Position numbers and translations under genes: made by a program | Source: Streptomyces sp. NBC_00247 | Lineage (GTDB): Bacteria > Actinomycetota > Actinomycetes > Streptomycetales > Streptomycetaceae | Assembly: GCF_036188265.1 (NCBI RefSeq) | Contig: NZ_CP108093.1 | Coordinates: 2,294,001 to 2,358,000, forward strand | DNA: 64,000 bases | Direction: 5' to 3' | Notes under the pieces: model-generated | The model's input: the letters and a program-made list of their open reading frames with translations, nothing else | What the model was told of the DNA's origin: nothing | The model's database searches: none | Shown: in pieces, positions 19,470 through 29,627 of the stretch | Numbering within the stretch: position 1 is the first letter of the stretch | Layout: every line of letters begins with the position of its first letter

Positions 19470-20594
19470 GTGACCATAGTGCTCTGGGTCGTCCTGATCC
19501 CCCTCGTCCTCATCCTCCTGGCCATCGCGATCTTTTTCGGCAAGGCGATCTTCTCGGGAGCCCGTGAGGGCTGGCGCGAGGAAATGTCGAAGAACAACGC
19601 GAACGGCGACGCGTACGAGCTGCCCGAGGAGTGTGCGGCGCTCGGCCTGCTCCCCCGCGGCGAGCTGGACAAGAGCGCGCCGGGACCCCGGCCCGAGGCG
19701 CTGGCCGCCGCGCTCGCGGCGGTGGAGGCCGGGGACTGGAAGCCGGCCGCCGAGCTGATGCGCGGGACTGCCCGGGCGAAGGACTGGGAGCGCCGGGCGT
19801 ACGACGTCGGAATCCTCTGCGGCAACGCCGCCGTCGACGACACCTGGCTGCTCGCCTGGGAGAGCGCCGTCCCCGACGATCCCGACGCGGCGGTGCTGCG
19901 CGCGTGGAGCACGGTGGGGCTGGCCGGAAAGCTTCGGGGCGCCCAGCGCGCCCAGAACACCACCTCCGAGCAGTTCGACGCCTTCCACCGGACCCTGGCC
20001 CGGGCCCGTGCCGAGATCGCCCGCGCGGCCGAGCTGAACCCCGAGGACCCCACCCCCTGCCTCAGCGAGATATCGGCGGCCCTGGGGCTCGGCTACCCGC
20101 ACGCGGAGATGGACCGCATCTGGGCGGAGGTCGTCGCCCGTGCGCCGCACCACTACGCGGCCCACTGGTTCGCGCTCCAGTACTGGTGCGAGAAGTGGCG
20201 CGGGTCCGAGCAGCTCGCCCGCGCGTTCGCGGCCGAGGCCGTCGCCGGGGCTCCCCTCGGCAGCCTGATGACGGTGTTCCCGCTCATCGTTCGCTTCGAG
20301 CACGACGACACCTCGAACGGCGACTTCACGAAGACCCCCGAAGTGCTCGCGCTGGTCGACGCCGCGCTCGCGGACGTCGCCGCCGCCGATCCCGCCCACC
20401 CGCGGCTCGTGGAGGCCCGCCACCTGCTGGCGTACTTCCTGTCCTTCCAGGACCGCGACGCGGAAGCGGTGGAGCAGTTCAAGCTGGTGGACGGGTACGT
20501 CGGCTCGCTCCCGTGGTTCTACTCGTCGGACCCCACCAAGCTCTACTGCCGCCTGCGCGACCTGTCCGTCCAGGCCGCGGCGAAGGCCTCCTGA
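19470..20594 (+). CDS. membrane-anchored helical-repeat protein, paralog B of the M48 cassette
   Basis: A 374-residue protein with a signal-anchor helix (VLWVVLIPLVLILLAIAIFF, 4-23) and a soluble helical domain homologous to that of the gene at 16355 (shared DRIWAE, YW-EKWRGSEQLA and DGYVGSLPW blocks). Its GTG start lies 58 bp after the M48 stop with GGAG upstream, so the two are probably co-transcribed. No described family recognised. Keeping the topology the same in both paralogs suggests that both face the same compartment as the protease loop. Confidence 0.85.
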   Translation: MTIVLWVVLIPLVLILLAIAIFFGKAIFSGAREGWREEMSKNNANGDAYELPEECAALGLLPRGELDKSAPGPRPEALAAALAAVEAGDWKPAAELMRGTARAKDWERRAYDVGILCGNAAVDDTWLLAWESAVPDDPDAAVLRAWSTVGLAGKLRGAQRAQNTTSEQFDAFHRTLARARAEIARAAELNPEDPTPCLSEISAALGLGYPHAEMDRIWAEVVARAPHHYAAHWFALQYWCEKWRGSEQLARAFAAEAVAGAPLGSLMTVFPLIVRFEHDDTSNGDFTKTPEVLALVDAALADVAAADPAHPRLVEARHLLAYFLSFQDRDAEAVEQFKLVDGYVGSLPWFYSSDPTKLYCRLRDLSVQAAAKAS

Positions 20595-20616
20595 CCGGGC
20601 CTCCCGCGAGGAATGC

Positions 20617-20653
20617 GGGGCGGTAGGGAGATGTTCACCCCATACCGCCCCGT
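20617..20653 (+). promoter_or_regulatory. hairpin immediately upstream of the msrA ribosome site
   Basis: CGGGGCGGTA (20617-20626) and TACCGCCCCG (20644-20653) are perfectly complementary around a 17-nt loop. The stem ends a few bases before the AAGGAGG of msrA. It could terminate paralog B, attenuate msrA or be an operator. Confidence 0.5.
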
Positions 20654-20669
20654 AGAAGGAGGACCGATC

Positions 20670-21332
20670 ATGTTGTTCGGCCGTACACCCGTGCTCCCCT
20701 CCCCCGAGCAGGCCCTCAAGGGCAGCCCGACCCCGACGTTCACGGTGCCCGACCGTCACATCGTGCTCGGCAACCCGCTGCAGGGCCCGTACCCGCAGGG
20801 CCTGGAGGTCGCGGACTTCGCGCTGGGCTGTTTCTGGGGTGCCGAGCGCAAGTTCTGGCAGACGCAGGGCGTCTGGACGACGCTCGTCGGCTACCAGGGC
20901 GGCTACACCGAGAACCCCACGTACGAGGAGACCTGCTCCGGCCAGACCGGTCACACGGAGGCCGTACGCGTGGTCTTCGACCCCGAGGTCGTCCCGTACA
21001 CCGAGCTGCTGAAGCTGTTCTGGGAGTCGCACAACCCGACCCAGGGCTTCCGCCAGGGCAATGACGTCGGTACGCAGTACCGCTCGGCGCTCTACACCCA
21101 CTCGCCCGAGCAGGCCGAGGCCGCCGCCGCGTCCCGCGAGGCGTACCAGAAGGTCCTCACGGGCTCCGGATACGGCGCGATCACCACGGAGATCCTGCCC
21201 GCCGAGGGCCGCACCTTCTGGCCGGCCGAGGGCTACCACCAGCAGTACCTGGAGAAGAACCCGGGCGGCTACTGCGGCATCGGCGGCACCGGAGTCTCCT
21301 GCCCGATCGGCGTGGCCCGCGCGGGCAGCTGA
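20670..21332 (+). CDS. msrA: peptide-methionine (S)-S-oxide reductase
   Basis: A 220-residue repair enzyme reducing methionine-S-sulfoxide. The catalytic Cys is C54 in GCFWGAE, followed by the [21 protein letters not shown] block. The C-terminal [10 protein letters not shown] supplies resolving cysteines. The ATG follows AAGGAGGACCGATC. It lies 75 bp after paralog B with a hairpin between them. Confidence 0.95.
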   Translation: MLFGRTPVLPSPEQALKGSPTPTFTVPDRHIVLGNPLQGPYPQGLEVADFALGCFWGAERKFWQTQGVWTTLVGYQGGYTENPTYEETCSGQTGHTEAVRVVFDPEVVPYTELLKLFWESHNPTQGFRQGNDVGTQYRSALYTHSPEQAEAAAASREAYQKVLTGSGYGAITTEILPAEGRTFWPAEGYHQQYLEKNPGGYCGIGGTGVSCPIGVARAGS

Positions 21333-21388
21333 TCCGGACCGTGCCGGGCCCAGGGGGCGAACCCGGGTCCGGCACCGCAGAACACCCC

Positions 21389-21423
21389 CGGCGAGGGGCG
21401 TCCACCACGGGCGCCCCTCGCCG
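21389..21423 (+). terminator. hairpin after msrA
   Basis: CGGCGAGGGGCG and its complement form a 12-bp perfect stem with an 11-nt loop. Immediately beyond lie two copies of GGGTCGCCGTTCCCG spaced 17 bp apart (21435 and 21452). Confidence 0.75.
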
Positions 21424-21485
21424 TCGTTCCGGGAGGGTCGCCGTTCCCGAAGGGTCGCCGTTCCCGGCGGGCCGCCCGGGACGGA

Positions 21486-21899
21486 TCAGGTGGTGCCGGT
21501 GAGCGCGGCGAAGCCGGCGACGAGGCCGACGAGGGCCAGCACCCCGATCAGGCAGATGAGCAGCACCAGCCAGCCCGTCAGGATGGACACCAGGGCGACC
21601 CCGCGCCCGGCCCCGCCGAGGCGCTTGCCCCGGAAGCGGGCCACGTGTCCGGCGGGGATGGCGATCAGCGCGCACAGGACCGCGAGGGCGATGAAGACGG
21701 CCGGGTTCATCAGCGCGATGCCGGTGGCGAAGTTCCCGATGGCACCGACCGCGCCCAGCGCGAAGAAACCGCTGACCGTGGCCGCTCGGTTCCTGGGCGC
21801 GGGCACGGAAGTGTCTCCCGGAGCCGGCACCGGTCCCCCCTCCGTCGCCGGTCCCCCGTCCGTCACAGGTATGCCGTCCGTGCCGTTGCCGTGCTCCAT
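21486..21899 (-). CDS. DUF4190-like small membrane protein
   Basis: A 137-residue protein: a Pro/Gly-rich N-terminal 35 residues, then about three to four hydrophobic segments (VSGFFALGAVGAIGNFATG, VFIALAVLCALIAIPAG, LLICLIGVLALVGLVAGF) with the basic loop RFRGKRLGG between them. This layout matches DUF4190 membrane proteins, in which the loop resembles GHxARxxIrR. No function is known. Transcribed leftward, convergent with msrA. Confidence 0.8.
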   Translation of the reverse strand: MEHGNGTDGIPVTDGGPATEGGPVPAPGDTSVPAPRNRAATVSGFFALGAVGAIGNFATGIALMNPAVFIALAVLCALIAIPAGHVARFRGKRLGGAGRGVALVSILTGWLVLLICLIGVLALVGLVAGFAALTGTT

Positions 21900-21992
21900 G
21901 TGCCCCGCCCCCGTGATCTCCGTGCCTGCTCGCCACGGGATTTTACGGGGCCGCCCAGGCCGCCCTCGGCAGGCGGACGAGCCGTCGCCCCC

Positions 21993-22538
21993 TCAGGCGG
22001 CCAGCCGCACCTGGGCCCTGGGTATCGAGCGGGAGGGTACGAGCCCGGTCGCACGGGCCGCCGCACGGAACGCGCTCCGGCGGGCCAGCTCCGACGCCGC
22101 CCGGCCGAGCACGTCGGCGAGGCCGAGCCCGAGGGCGTGCGCGGCGGCGGCGAGGACCTCGGAGGACGCCTCCTTGCGGCCCCTCTCCAGCTCGGAGAGG
22201 TACGCGAAGGAGATCCGCGCCGAGTCCGCCACGTCCTTCAACGTGCGCTCCTGGGAGAGGCGTTCCTGGCGCAGCACCTCACCGACGAGGTCGCGCAGCA
22301 GGGGCTCCCGGGGCGCCCCGGGAGTGGTCGCCGGGGCCGCGGGGACGGGCCGCAGGGGTATCACCCGGGCGCCACCACTGAGCCCGCGCGCCGCCGCACG
22401 CGCCTGTCGGTCGACGTACGGGCGGTCGTCGTACGGGCGGTCGTCGTGCCCACCACCGCCGCCGGGATCGGCGGCGTGCGGGCGGTCGTCGTCGAGATCG
22501 GCGGCGTGCGGGCCGATGTCCCTCGCTCGGTTCGTCAT
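21993..22538 (-). CDS. XRE-family DNA-binding protein (ClgR-like HTH)
   Basis: A 181-residue protein. The C-terminal half contains an HTH (RTLKDVADSARISFAYLSELERGRKEASSEVL, quoted here only as positions 109-140) closely resembling ClgR, the activator of clp and lon genes in actinobacteria. The N-terminal 70 residues are low-complexity with repeated DDRPY and PHAADP blocks. The ATG at 22538 has GGAG only 2 nt away, so a downstream GTG before IPLRPV may be the true start. It follows gdhA and is separated from it by a hairpin. Target unknown. Confidence 0.8.
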   Translation of the reverse strand: MTNRARDIGPHAADLDDDRPHAADPGGGGGHDDRPYDDRPYVDRQARAAARGLSGGARVIPLRPVPAAPATTPGAPREPLLRDLVGEVLRQERLSQERTLKDVADSARISFAYLSELERGRKEASSEVLAAAAHALGLGLADVLGRAASELARRSAFRAAARATGLVPSRSIPRAQVRLAA

Positions 22539-22676
22539 CGCTCCAGCGTAGGAGCGGCAGCGCGCCCGTGGGGCGTACGGCGCTGTGCCCTGGGCGGATC
22601 TGCTGACGGAGAAACGGCACAACCCCGGGGCGTCCCACGCCCGGAACGCCTCCGGCCGCCCCATCGCCCGGAACGC

Positions 22677-22724
22677 CCGGGGGCCGGCCCCGCACGCGCA
22701 CGCACGCGCGGAACCGGCCCCCGG
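22677..22724 (-). terminator. hairpin downstream of gdhA
   Basis: CCGGGGGCCGG and its complement form an 11-bp perfect stem around a 26-nt loop rich in alternating CGCACG. The stem base is 18 bp past the gdhA stop. Confidence 0.65.
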
Positions 22725-22741
22725 CCGCATGCGGTCGTCCG

Positions 22742-24494
<1,753 letters not shown>

Positions 24495-24524
24495 GGACAC
24501 CGACACGGACACGGACGCGGACGC
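24495..24524. repeat. 6-bp tandem repeat, 5 copies
   Basis: GGACAC, CGACAC, GGACAC, GGACGC, GGACGC in direct succession, abutting the terminator stem of the ABC operon. Noncoding. Confidence 0.7.
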
Positions 24525-24570
24525 GCGAACGCGCCGGCCACCCCGTCGGGCGGTCGGCGCGTTCGCGTGT
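24521..24570 (-). terminator. hairpin after the MacB-like ABC operon
   Basis: Arms 24521-24535 and 24556-24570 (core CGCGAACGCGCC) pair over 15 bp with one G.T wobble around a 20-nt loop, 23 bp beyond the ATPase stop. Confidence 0.7.
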
Positions 24571-24592
24571 CGCGCGGGCGTGTCGGGCCGGG

Positions 24593-25276
24593 TCAGGCGG
24601 AGGCGTTCTCCGTGACGGTGACCTTGCCCTTGCGGATGGTCGCGAGGCGCGGGGCCTTGCGGGCGAGAGCGCTGTCGTGGGTGACCATGACGAAGGTCAG
24701 CCCCAGCTCCTTCCAGAGCCCTTCGAGCAGCGTCATGATCTCGTCGCGCATGGACTCGTCGAGGTTGCCGGTCGGCTCGTCGGCGAGGAGCACCTTGGGC
24801 TTCTTGACCAGCGCGCGGGCGATGGCGACGCGCTGCTGCTGCCCACCGGACATCTCGCTCGGCAGGTGGCTGGGGCGGTCGCCGAGGCCGACCGACTCCA
24901 GCGCCTCGATGGCCCGCTCGCGGCGGATCTTCGCACCGATGCCGAGCGGGACCAGAGCGGTCTCGACGTTCTCGGCGGCGGTGAGCGTCGGGATCAGGTT
25001 GAAGCTCTGGAACACGAAACCGATGGACTCGGCCCGGACCTTGGTGAGCTTGGCCTCGGAGAGCTTGGCGAGGTCGACACCGTCGAGCTCGATGGTGCCC
25101 TCGGTCGGCCGGTCGAGACCACCGAGCATCTGGAGGAGGGTGGACTTGCCGCCACCGGTGGGGCCCTGGATGACGAGCCGGCCACCGTCCTCGATGGTCA
25201 GGTCGACACCGGCGAGGGCGTCGACCTTGGTCTTACCGCGCAGGTAGCGCTTGGTGACGCCTCTGAGCTGGTACAT
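24593..25276 (-). CDS. ABC transporter ATP-binding protein (MacB/LolD type)
   Basis: A 227-residue ATPase with Walker A GPTGGGKST (about 38-46), signature MSGGQQQR, and Walker B VLLADEPTGNLD, characteristic of the LolD/MacB/FtsE subclass that drives mechanotransmission rather than classical uptake. It lies 49 bp after the FtsX-type permease gene in the same operon. The substrate is unknown; candidates are lipoproteins, peptides or envelope enzymes. Confidence 0.93.
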   Translation of the reverse strand: MYQLRGVTKRYLRGKTKVDALAGVDLTIEDGGRLVIQGPTGGGKSTLLQMLGGLDRPTEGTIELDGVDLAKLSEAKLTKVRAESIGFVFQSFNLIPTLTAAENVETALVPLGIGAKIRRERAIEALESVGLGDRPSHLPSEMSGGQQQRVAIARALVKKPKVLLADEPTGNLDESMRDEIMTLLEGLWKELGLTFVMVTHDSALARKAPRLATIRKGKVTVTENASA

Positions 25277-25325
25277 GTGTGGACTCCTGCTGTGCGTACG
25301 GAAGATGAGGTCGTGGAGCCGGTGA

Positions 25326-26810
25326 CTACTCGACGCGGCGCAGGGCGTCGGCCGGGCGCAGCCGGGAGGCGCGCCAGCCGCCGAACGCGCCGGCGATGAG
25401 CCCGCCCGCCACGGCCAGTACGACAGCGATCACGATGGTGGAGACGGAGACCGGTGCGGTCAGCGCGATGTCCAGGGTCTTCGCGGCGGCCTGACGGCCG
25501 GGACCGCCCATCCCGCCGCCCATCATCCCGCCACCGCCGCCACCGCCGCCGGAGGAGCCGAGCTCCGCGGTGAGGGTGGGGCTGATCGCGGTGACGATGT
25601 ACGCGCCGGCCAGGCCGACGGCGATACCGAGGACGCCGCCCATGAGGCCGTTGACGAGCGCCTCGCCGACGACCTGACGGGTGACCCGGCCGCTCTTCCA
25701 GCCCAGCGCCTTCAAGGTGCCGAACTCGCGGACGCGGCGGCTGACCGCCGAGGAGGTGAGCAGGCCCGCCACCACGAAGGCGGCGATCAGGACGACGATG
25801 GAGAGCCACTTGCCGACGCTGGAGGCCAGGTCGGAGGCGGTGGAGAGGGAGCCGGAGACCGTGTCGGCCAGGTCGGCGGAGGTGGTGACGGTGGTACCCG
25901 AGATGTTCTTCTGGATGGTCGACTTGACGCTGTCGATGGCCGTCGAGTCCTTGGCCTTCACGTAGACCGTGGTGACCTTGGACTTGGAGTCCGAGAGCGT
26001 CTGCGCCTGCTGGAGCGGGATGTACAGGTTCGCCGCGGCGTCACCGCTGCTGGCGGTGGAGACGCCGACGATCGTGAACTTGGTACCGGAGATCGTGACG
26101 GTCTTGTCGACCGCGAGCGACTTCTCCTTGGCGTAGGAGGCGTCGACGATCGCGACCTTGGCGTTCGTCTCGGTCGTCTTGAAGGTACGGCCCTTGGTGA
26201 TCTCGGAGGAGGTCAGCGGACCGAGGTCCTGGTGCGCGACATCGGTGCCGTACACGGTGTAGGAGTTGACGTCGAAGGAGGCGCCGCCGCCCTCGACACG
26301 GCCCTGCGGAGCGCCGCCGCCCTGGCCGCCGCCGTAGCCGCCCTGGCCGCCGGCGTTGCCGCTGCCGGACGACTGGTCCTGCTTGAACTCGCCGCGCTTG
26401 AACTGACCGTCGACCTTCATGACGTTCAGGCTCAGACCGCCGACCGCGTTCGCCACGCCGGACTGCTTGCCGACCTTGGTGACGGTGGAGTCGGCCAGGG
26501 TCTGGAAGCCCTGGACCATGACGCGGTCGGTGGACTGCGTCGCGTCGTCGTCGCTGTCGTTGGCGTCGAAGTTGAACTTCGGGCGCTCTTGGGCACCGGT
26601 GGCGCCCTGCGCCGCGGCGGCCTTGGTCACGGTCATGTCCGTGCCGAGGCCGTACAGCGATTCCAGGACCTTGTCCTGGGCCTTGCCCATCCCGGCGGTG
26701 ACCGAGCTGACGACGATGACCAGCGCAATGCCGAGGGCGAGCCCCGAGGCGACGACCAGCGCCGCCTTTCTGCGACGGCGCAGCTCGCGCCGGAGGTAGG
26801 TGAAGAACAT
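25326..26810 (-). CDS. ABC transporter permease (MacB/FtsX type)
   Basis: A 494-residue permease: N-terminal transmembrane helix (ALVVASGLALGIALVIVVSSV, about 17-37), a large extracytoplasmic MacB_PCD-like domain with Gly-rich inserts (around 150-180), then three C-terminal helices of the FtsX domain containing TLKALGWKSGRVTRQVVGE. A second Gly-rich insert (GGGGGGGMMGGG, about 425-436) lies between the last helices. Partner of the ATPase downstream. The L,D-transpeptidase gene lies upstream in the same direction but behind its own strong terminator. Confidence 0.92.
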   Translation of the reverse strand: MFFTYLRRELRRRRKAALVVASGLALGIALVIVVSSVTAGMGKAQDKVLESLYGLGTDMTVTKAAAAQGATGAQERPKFNFDANDSDDDATQSTDRVMVQGFQTLADSTVTKVGKQSGVANAVGGLSLNVMKVDGQFKRGEFKQDQSSGSGNAGGQGGYGGGQGGGAPQGRVEGGGASFDVNSYTVYGTDVAHQDLGPLTSSEITKGRTFKTTETNAKVAIVDASYAKEKSLAVDKTVTISGTKFTIVGVSTASSGDAAANLYIPLQQAQTLSDSKSKVTTVYVKAKDSTAIDSVKSTIQKNISGTTVTTSADLADTVSGSLSTASDLASSVGKWLSIVVLIAAFVVAGLLTSSAVSRRVREFGTLKALGWKSGRVTRQVVGEALVNGLMGGVLGIAVGLAGAYIVTAISPTLTAELGSSGGGGGGGGMMGGGMGGPGRQAAAKTLDIALTAPVSVSTIVIAVVLAVAGGLIAGAFGGWRASRLRPADALRRVE

Positions 26811-26939
26811 GCCGCGAACCTATGGACCGGGCGTGATGGAGAGTTAAGGCCATCATGAGAGGAGCATGAGAACCTGCCGGGCCGGGAACTCCTGGGCACC
26901 GGGCGCAACCGCCCAGATCGCCCACGGGCGCCACGAACG

Positions 26940-26994
26940 CCCGAGGGCGGTGGCACCGGCGGTCCGTGCGGACCGGGGTGCCACCGCCCTCGGG
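26940..26994 (-). terminator. nested strong hairpin after the L,D-transpeptidase gene
   Basis: 18-bp perfect arms (CCCGAGGGCGGTGGCACC and its complement) enclose a loop that itself folds as CGGTCC-GTGC-GGACCG. It lies 22 bp past the stop. Confidence 0.9.
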
Positions 26995-27016
26995 GCGGGG
27001 ACGGGGAGTGCCGGGA

Positions 27017-28282
27017 TCAGGCGGCCGAGTCGGCCGTCCACTCGGACCAGCTCATGTTCCAGCCGTTGAGGCCGTTGTCCGGGGAGATCGTCTTGTCCGG
27101 GGAGTTCTTCACGATGACGACGTCGCCGATGAGCGAGTGGTTGTAGAACCACGCCGCGGGCTGGTCGGCGTCGCCGGCGCCCTTGACGTCCTGAAGACCG
27201 ACGCAGCCGTGGCTGGTGTTGGCCGAGCCGAAGATGCTGGAGCTGCCCCAGTAGTTGCCGTGCACGAAGGTGCCGGAGTTCGACAGGCGCATGGCGTGCG
27301 GGACGTCCTTGATGTCGTACTCGCCCTTGCCGTCGTCGTCGGTGAAACCGACCGTGGCGCCGTCCATCCGGGTCTCCTTGTACTTCTCGGAGATCACCAT
27401 CTGGCCGTTGTACGTGGGGTTGTCGGGCGAACCGGCGGAGATCGGGATCGTCTTGATCGTCTTCCCGTCCTGGGTGACGGTCATGGTGTGCGCCTTGGCA
27501 TCGACGGTGGAGACCTGGTTGCGGCCCACCTTGAAGGTGACCGTCTTCTGCTGGACTCCGAAGACGCCGTCCGCGCCCTCCACGCCGTCCAGCGCGAGCT
27601 TCAGCGTGACGGTGGAGCCACCCGTCCAGTAGTCCTCGGGGCGGAGGTCGAGCCGCTGCGAGTTGAACCAGTGGCCGACGACTTCCTGGCCGCTGCTCGA
27701 CGTGACGGTGATGCCGGCCTGGACGGCCGCCTTGTCGGTGATCGCCTTGTTGAAGTTGATCGAGACCGGCATGCCGACGCCGACGGTGGAACCGTCCTCG
27801 GGGGTGAAGTTCCCGATGAAGCTGTCGTCGGGCGAGACGGTCGTGAAGGAGCCGTTCTCGTGGGCCTCGCGACCCTTGGCGTCCTTGGCCGAGGCGCTGA
27901 CCTTGTACGTGGTCGAACGCTCCAGCTGCGCGGCGGGCTTCCAGCTCTTCCCGTCCGCGGCGAGCGTGCCCTCCACGTCGTCGCCCGCGGCGGTCGTCAT
28001 GGTGACGGTGGTCAGCGTCCCCTTGGCGACGGTGACCTTGGCCGCGTTGTTGATGCTGGCGTTGGTGGAGCCGTTCTTCGGCTCGATCGATATCTGGGCC
28101 TCGGACACGTCCTGGGCCGCGGCCTTGTCGACCTGCGCCTGGGACTTCTGGGAGCCGCTCGCGGAGGGACTGGAATCGTCGCCGCCGCTGCACGCCGAGA
28201 GCACCAGCACGCCGCCGAGCAGTGCGGACGCGGCCATCAGGCCCTTGCGCCGCTTGCTGTCCGTGATCACACGCTTCTCCAT
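27017..28282 (-). CDS. lipoprotein L,D-transpeptidase (YkuD, Ig-like N-domains)
   Basis: A 421-residue lipoprotein. The lipobox LSAC places the lipidated Cys at 31. Two Ig-like domains (about 65-265) precede a YkuD catalytic domain with HGNYWG and SHGCVGL, catalytic Cys C360, and a Trp-rich C-terminal subdomain. The arrangement matches LdtMt2-type enzymes that make 3-3 peptidoglycan cross-links outside the membrane. The ATG is chosen because a proper signal peptide (RRKGLMAASALLGGVLVLSAC core) then begins within 15 residues. Confidence 0.94.
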   Translation of the reverse strand: MEKRVITDSKRRKGLMAASALLGGVLVLSACSGGDDSSPSASGSQKSQAQVDKAAAQDVSEAQISIEPKNGSTNASINNAAKVTVAKGTLTTVTMTTAAGDDVEGTLAADGKSWKPAAQLERSTTYKVSASAKDAKGREAHENGSFTTVSPDDSFIGNFTPEDGSTVGVGMPVSINFNKAITDKAAVQAGITVTSSSGQEVVGHWFNSQRLDLRPEDYWTGGSTVTLKLALDGVEGADGVFGVQQKTVTFKVGRNQVSTVDAKAHTMTVTQDGKTIKTIPISAGSPDNPTYNGQMVISEKYKETRMDGATVGFTDDDGKGEYDIKDVPHAMRLSNSGTFVHGNYWGSSSIFGSANTSHGCVGLQDVKGAGDADQPAAWFYNHSLIGDVVIVKNSPDKTISPDNGLNGWNMSWSEWTADSAA

Positions 28283-28464
28283 CGTTGCCAATTCCCCAAA
28301 ATCCCCGTAACGGCGCCGCCAGACGCGAATCCCCGTCAATGTTCCAGAACCCCGGTCGGTGGCGATCCGTTCCACATCCGTACGGGATGTGGGGAACACC
28401 ACTCATCGACGCGTCCCCGACGGCGTTTGGTTCCCGCCTTCGCGCGACCCGGTCCGGCGCGGGT
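28283..28464. other. L,D-transpeptidase 5' region, no gene seen
   Basis: Leftward promoter region of the L,D-transpeptidase gene. GGGGAA lies about 11 nt before the ATG. No coding potential is supported. Confidence 0.4.
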
Positions 28465-28497
28465 CCGGTTCCGGGCCGTCGAGCGGCCCGGAACCGG
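28465..28497 (-). terminator. hairpin after the acidic hypothetical gene
   Basis: CCGGTTCCGGGCCG and its complement make a perfect 14-bp stem with a 5-nt loop (TCGAG), 127 bp beyond the stop of the gene to the right. Confidence 0.8.
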
Positions 28498-28623
28498 TCT
28501 CCTCGCAGGTCGGACAGGTCGCCGTGCGCGGCTGTCCGCGCCGCGCCCCTCCGTTCTCCTCGGCTCCCCGGCCCGGTGGCGGTACCGGTCGGCCGGGAGC
28601 GTCCCGCGGATCGGCCCTCGGGC

Positions 28624-29088
28624 TTACTTCCGCCCGCCGGCCTCGCTCTGCTCGCCTTCCTCGTCGTCCGCGTCGTAGTACTCGTACGCGTCCGCTCCGT
28701 GATCGTCGTCGTCGTCGAAATCGTGCTCGACGGCCTCACTGCTCCACGAAGCCTGCGCGAGTTCGATTCCCGGCACGGCGCTGACCAAGTCGAACGGGTC
28801 GATCAGCGAAGCGAGTGCTTCTGCGGCGTCTGCCCGGACGAGGGACTCCGCATGCCTGCGCTCCCCTTCCGTCCCGTGGTCGTCGGGGTCGGGGAGGGCG
28901 TCCTCGTACTCGGCGGCGACCGCCTCCAGGGCGGTGCCGGTCAGGGCTTCCAGATCGGTGATCTCGACCACCAGCTCCACCTGGAGACGGATGAACGCGG
29001 GCGGCGGAGCGCCCTCCTCCGCTGCCTCCCGGCCGTCCCGCGCCAGGCCCCGCGCCGTGTTCTCATGCGTGCTCTCCGAAGTGCTCAT
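28624..29088 (-). CDS. acidic conserved hypothetical protein
   Basis: A 154-residue soluble protein, highly acidic toward the C-terminus (a run of five Asp near 131-135, then YEYYDADDEEGE), ending in a basic GGRK. No signal peptide or membrane helix. The ATG is placed where composition becomes coding-like. It is divergent from the small exported protein gene. Function not recognised. Confidence 0.75.
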   Translation of the reverse strand: MSTSESTHENTARGLARDGREAAEEGAPPPAFIRLQVELVVEITDLEALTGTALEAVAAEYEDALPDPDDHGTEGERRHAESLVRADAAEALASLIDPFDLVSAVPGIELAQASWSSEAVEHDFDDDDDHGADAYEYYDADDEEGEQSEAGGRK

Positions 29089-29270
29089 AGGCCGGAGCGT
29101 AGGGCTCCGGCTCCCGCGTGCTCCCGCGACCCGCTGCGGGGCGGCCCGTTCGCGGGGCGCCGCGTCGGCGCGGGGGCCGGACGCGCCGGGGCCGCGCGGT
29201 GCTCCTGGATGAAGGTCGTACCATCGGCCCACGGGGGTCAACTCAAGGTCGTCGTCAGGGGATCGAATCT

Positions 29271-29579
29271 GTGACCATCACTCGTCGCACACTGCTGACC
29301 GTCTCCGCCGCGGGCATCGTGCTGGGCGCGCTCTGCTTCGTACCGTCGGCGAAGCACACGGACGACACGTCCTCGCCCACCGCGGCGGCGAGAACCACCG
29401 CCACCACCCCGGTGCGGCGGGAGGACGAGTCGTACGGCTCGTCGAGCCGGTCGTTCGCCCAGGCGGGCGACGGTTCCGGCGTGGGCACCACGCCGTACTT
29501 GATCGGCGGAACGGTCCTGCTGGGACTGGGCGCGGGGTACGTCGCCCGCTCGGACCGCCGGTCCTCCTCGCCCGTCTGA
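29271..29579 (+). CDS. small exported protein with N- and C-terminal hydrophobic segments
   Basis: A 102-residue protein with a twin-basic start (VTITRRTLL) and hydrophobic core (TVSAAGIVLGALCFVP, 9-24), a Thr/Ser/Arg-rich middle and a C-terminal helix (YLIGGTVLLGLGAGYVA) followed by basic residues. The layout recalls sortase-processed proteins, but no LPXTG-type motif is present. GTG start with AGGGGAT upstream. Function unknown. Confidence 0.7.
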   Translation: MTITRRTLLTVSAAGIVLGALCFVPSAKHTDDTSSPTAAARTTATTPVRREDESYGSSSRSFAQAGDGSGVGTTPYLIGGTVLLGLGAGYVARSDRRSSSPV

Positions 29580-29588
29580 CAGCCGCTG

Positions 29589-29617
29589 CCCGGCCCTCCC
29601 GACCGGAGGGCCGGGCG
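29589..29617. terminator. bidirectional hairpin between convergent genes
   Basis: GCCCGGCCCTCC and its complement form a 12-bp perfect stem with loop CGACC in the 48-bp gap between the small exported gene and hutH. Confidence 0.85.
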
Positions 29618-29627
29618 GCCGGCCGCG

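Noticed and set aside
29271..29579. Sortase substrate
   Set aside because: Has a C-terminal helix and basic tail but no LPXTG-like motif before it.
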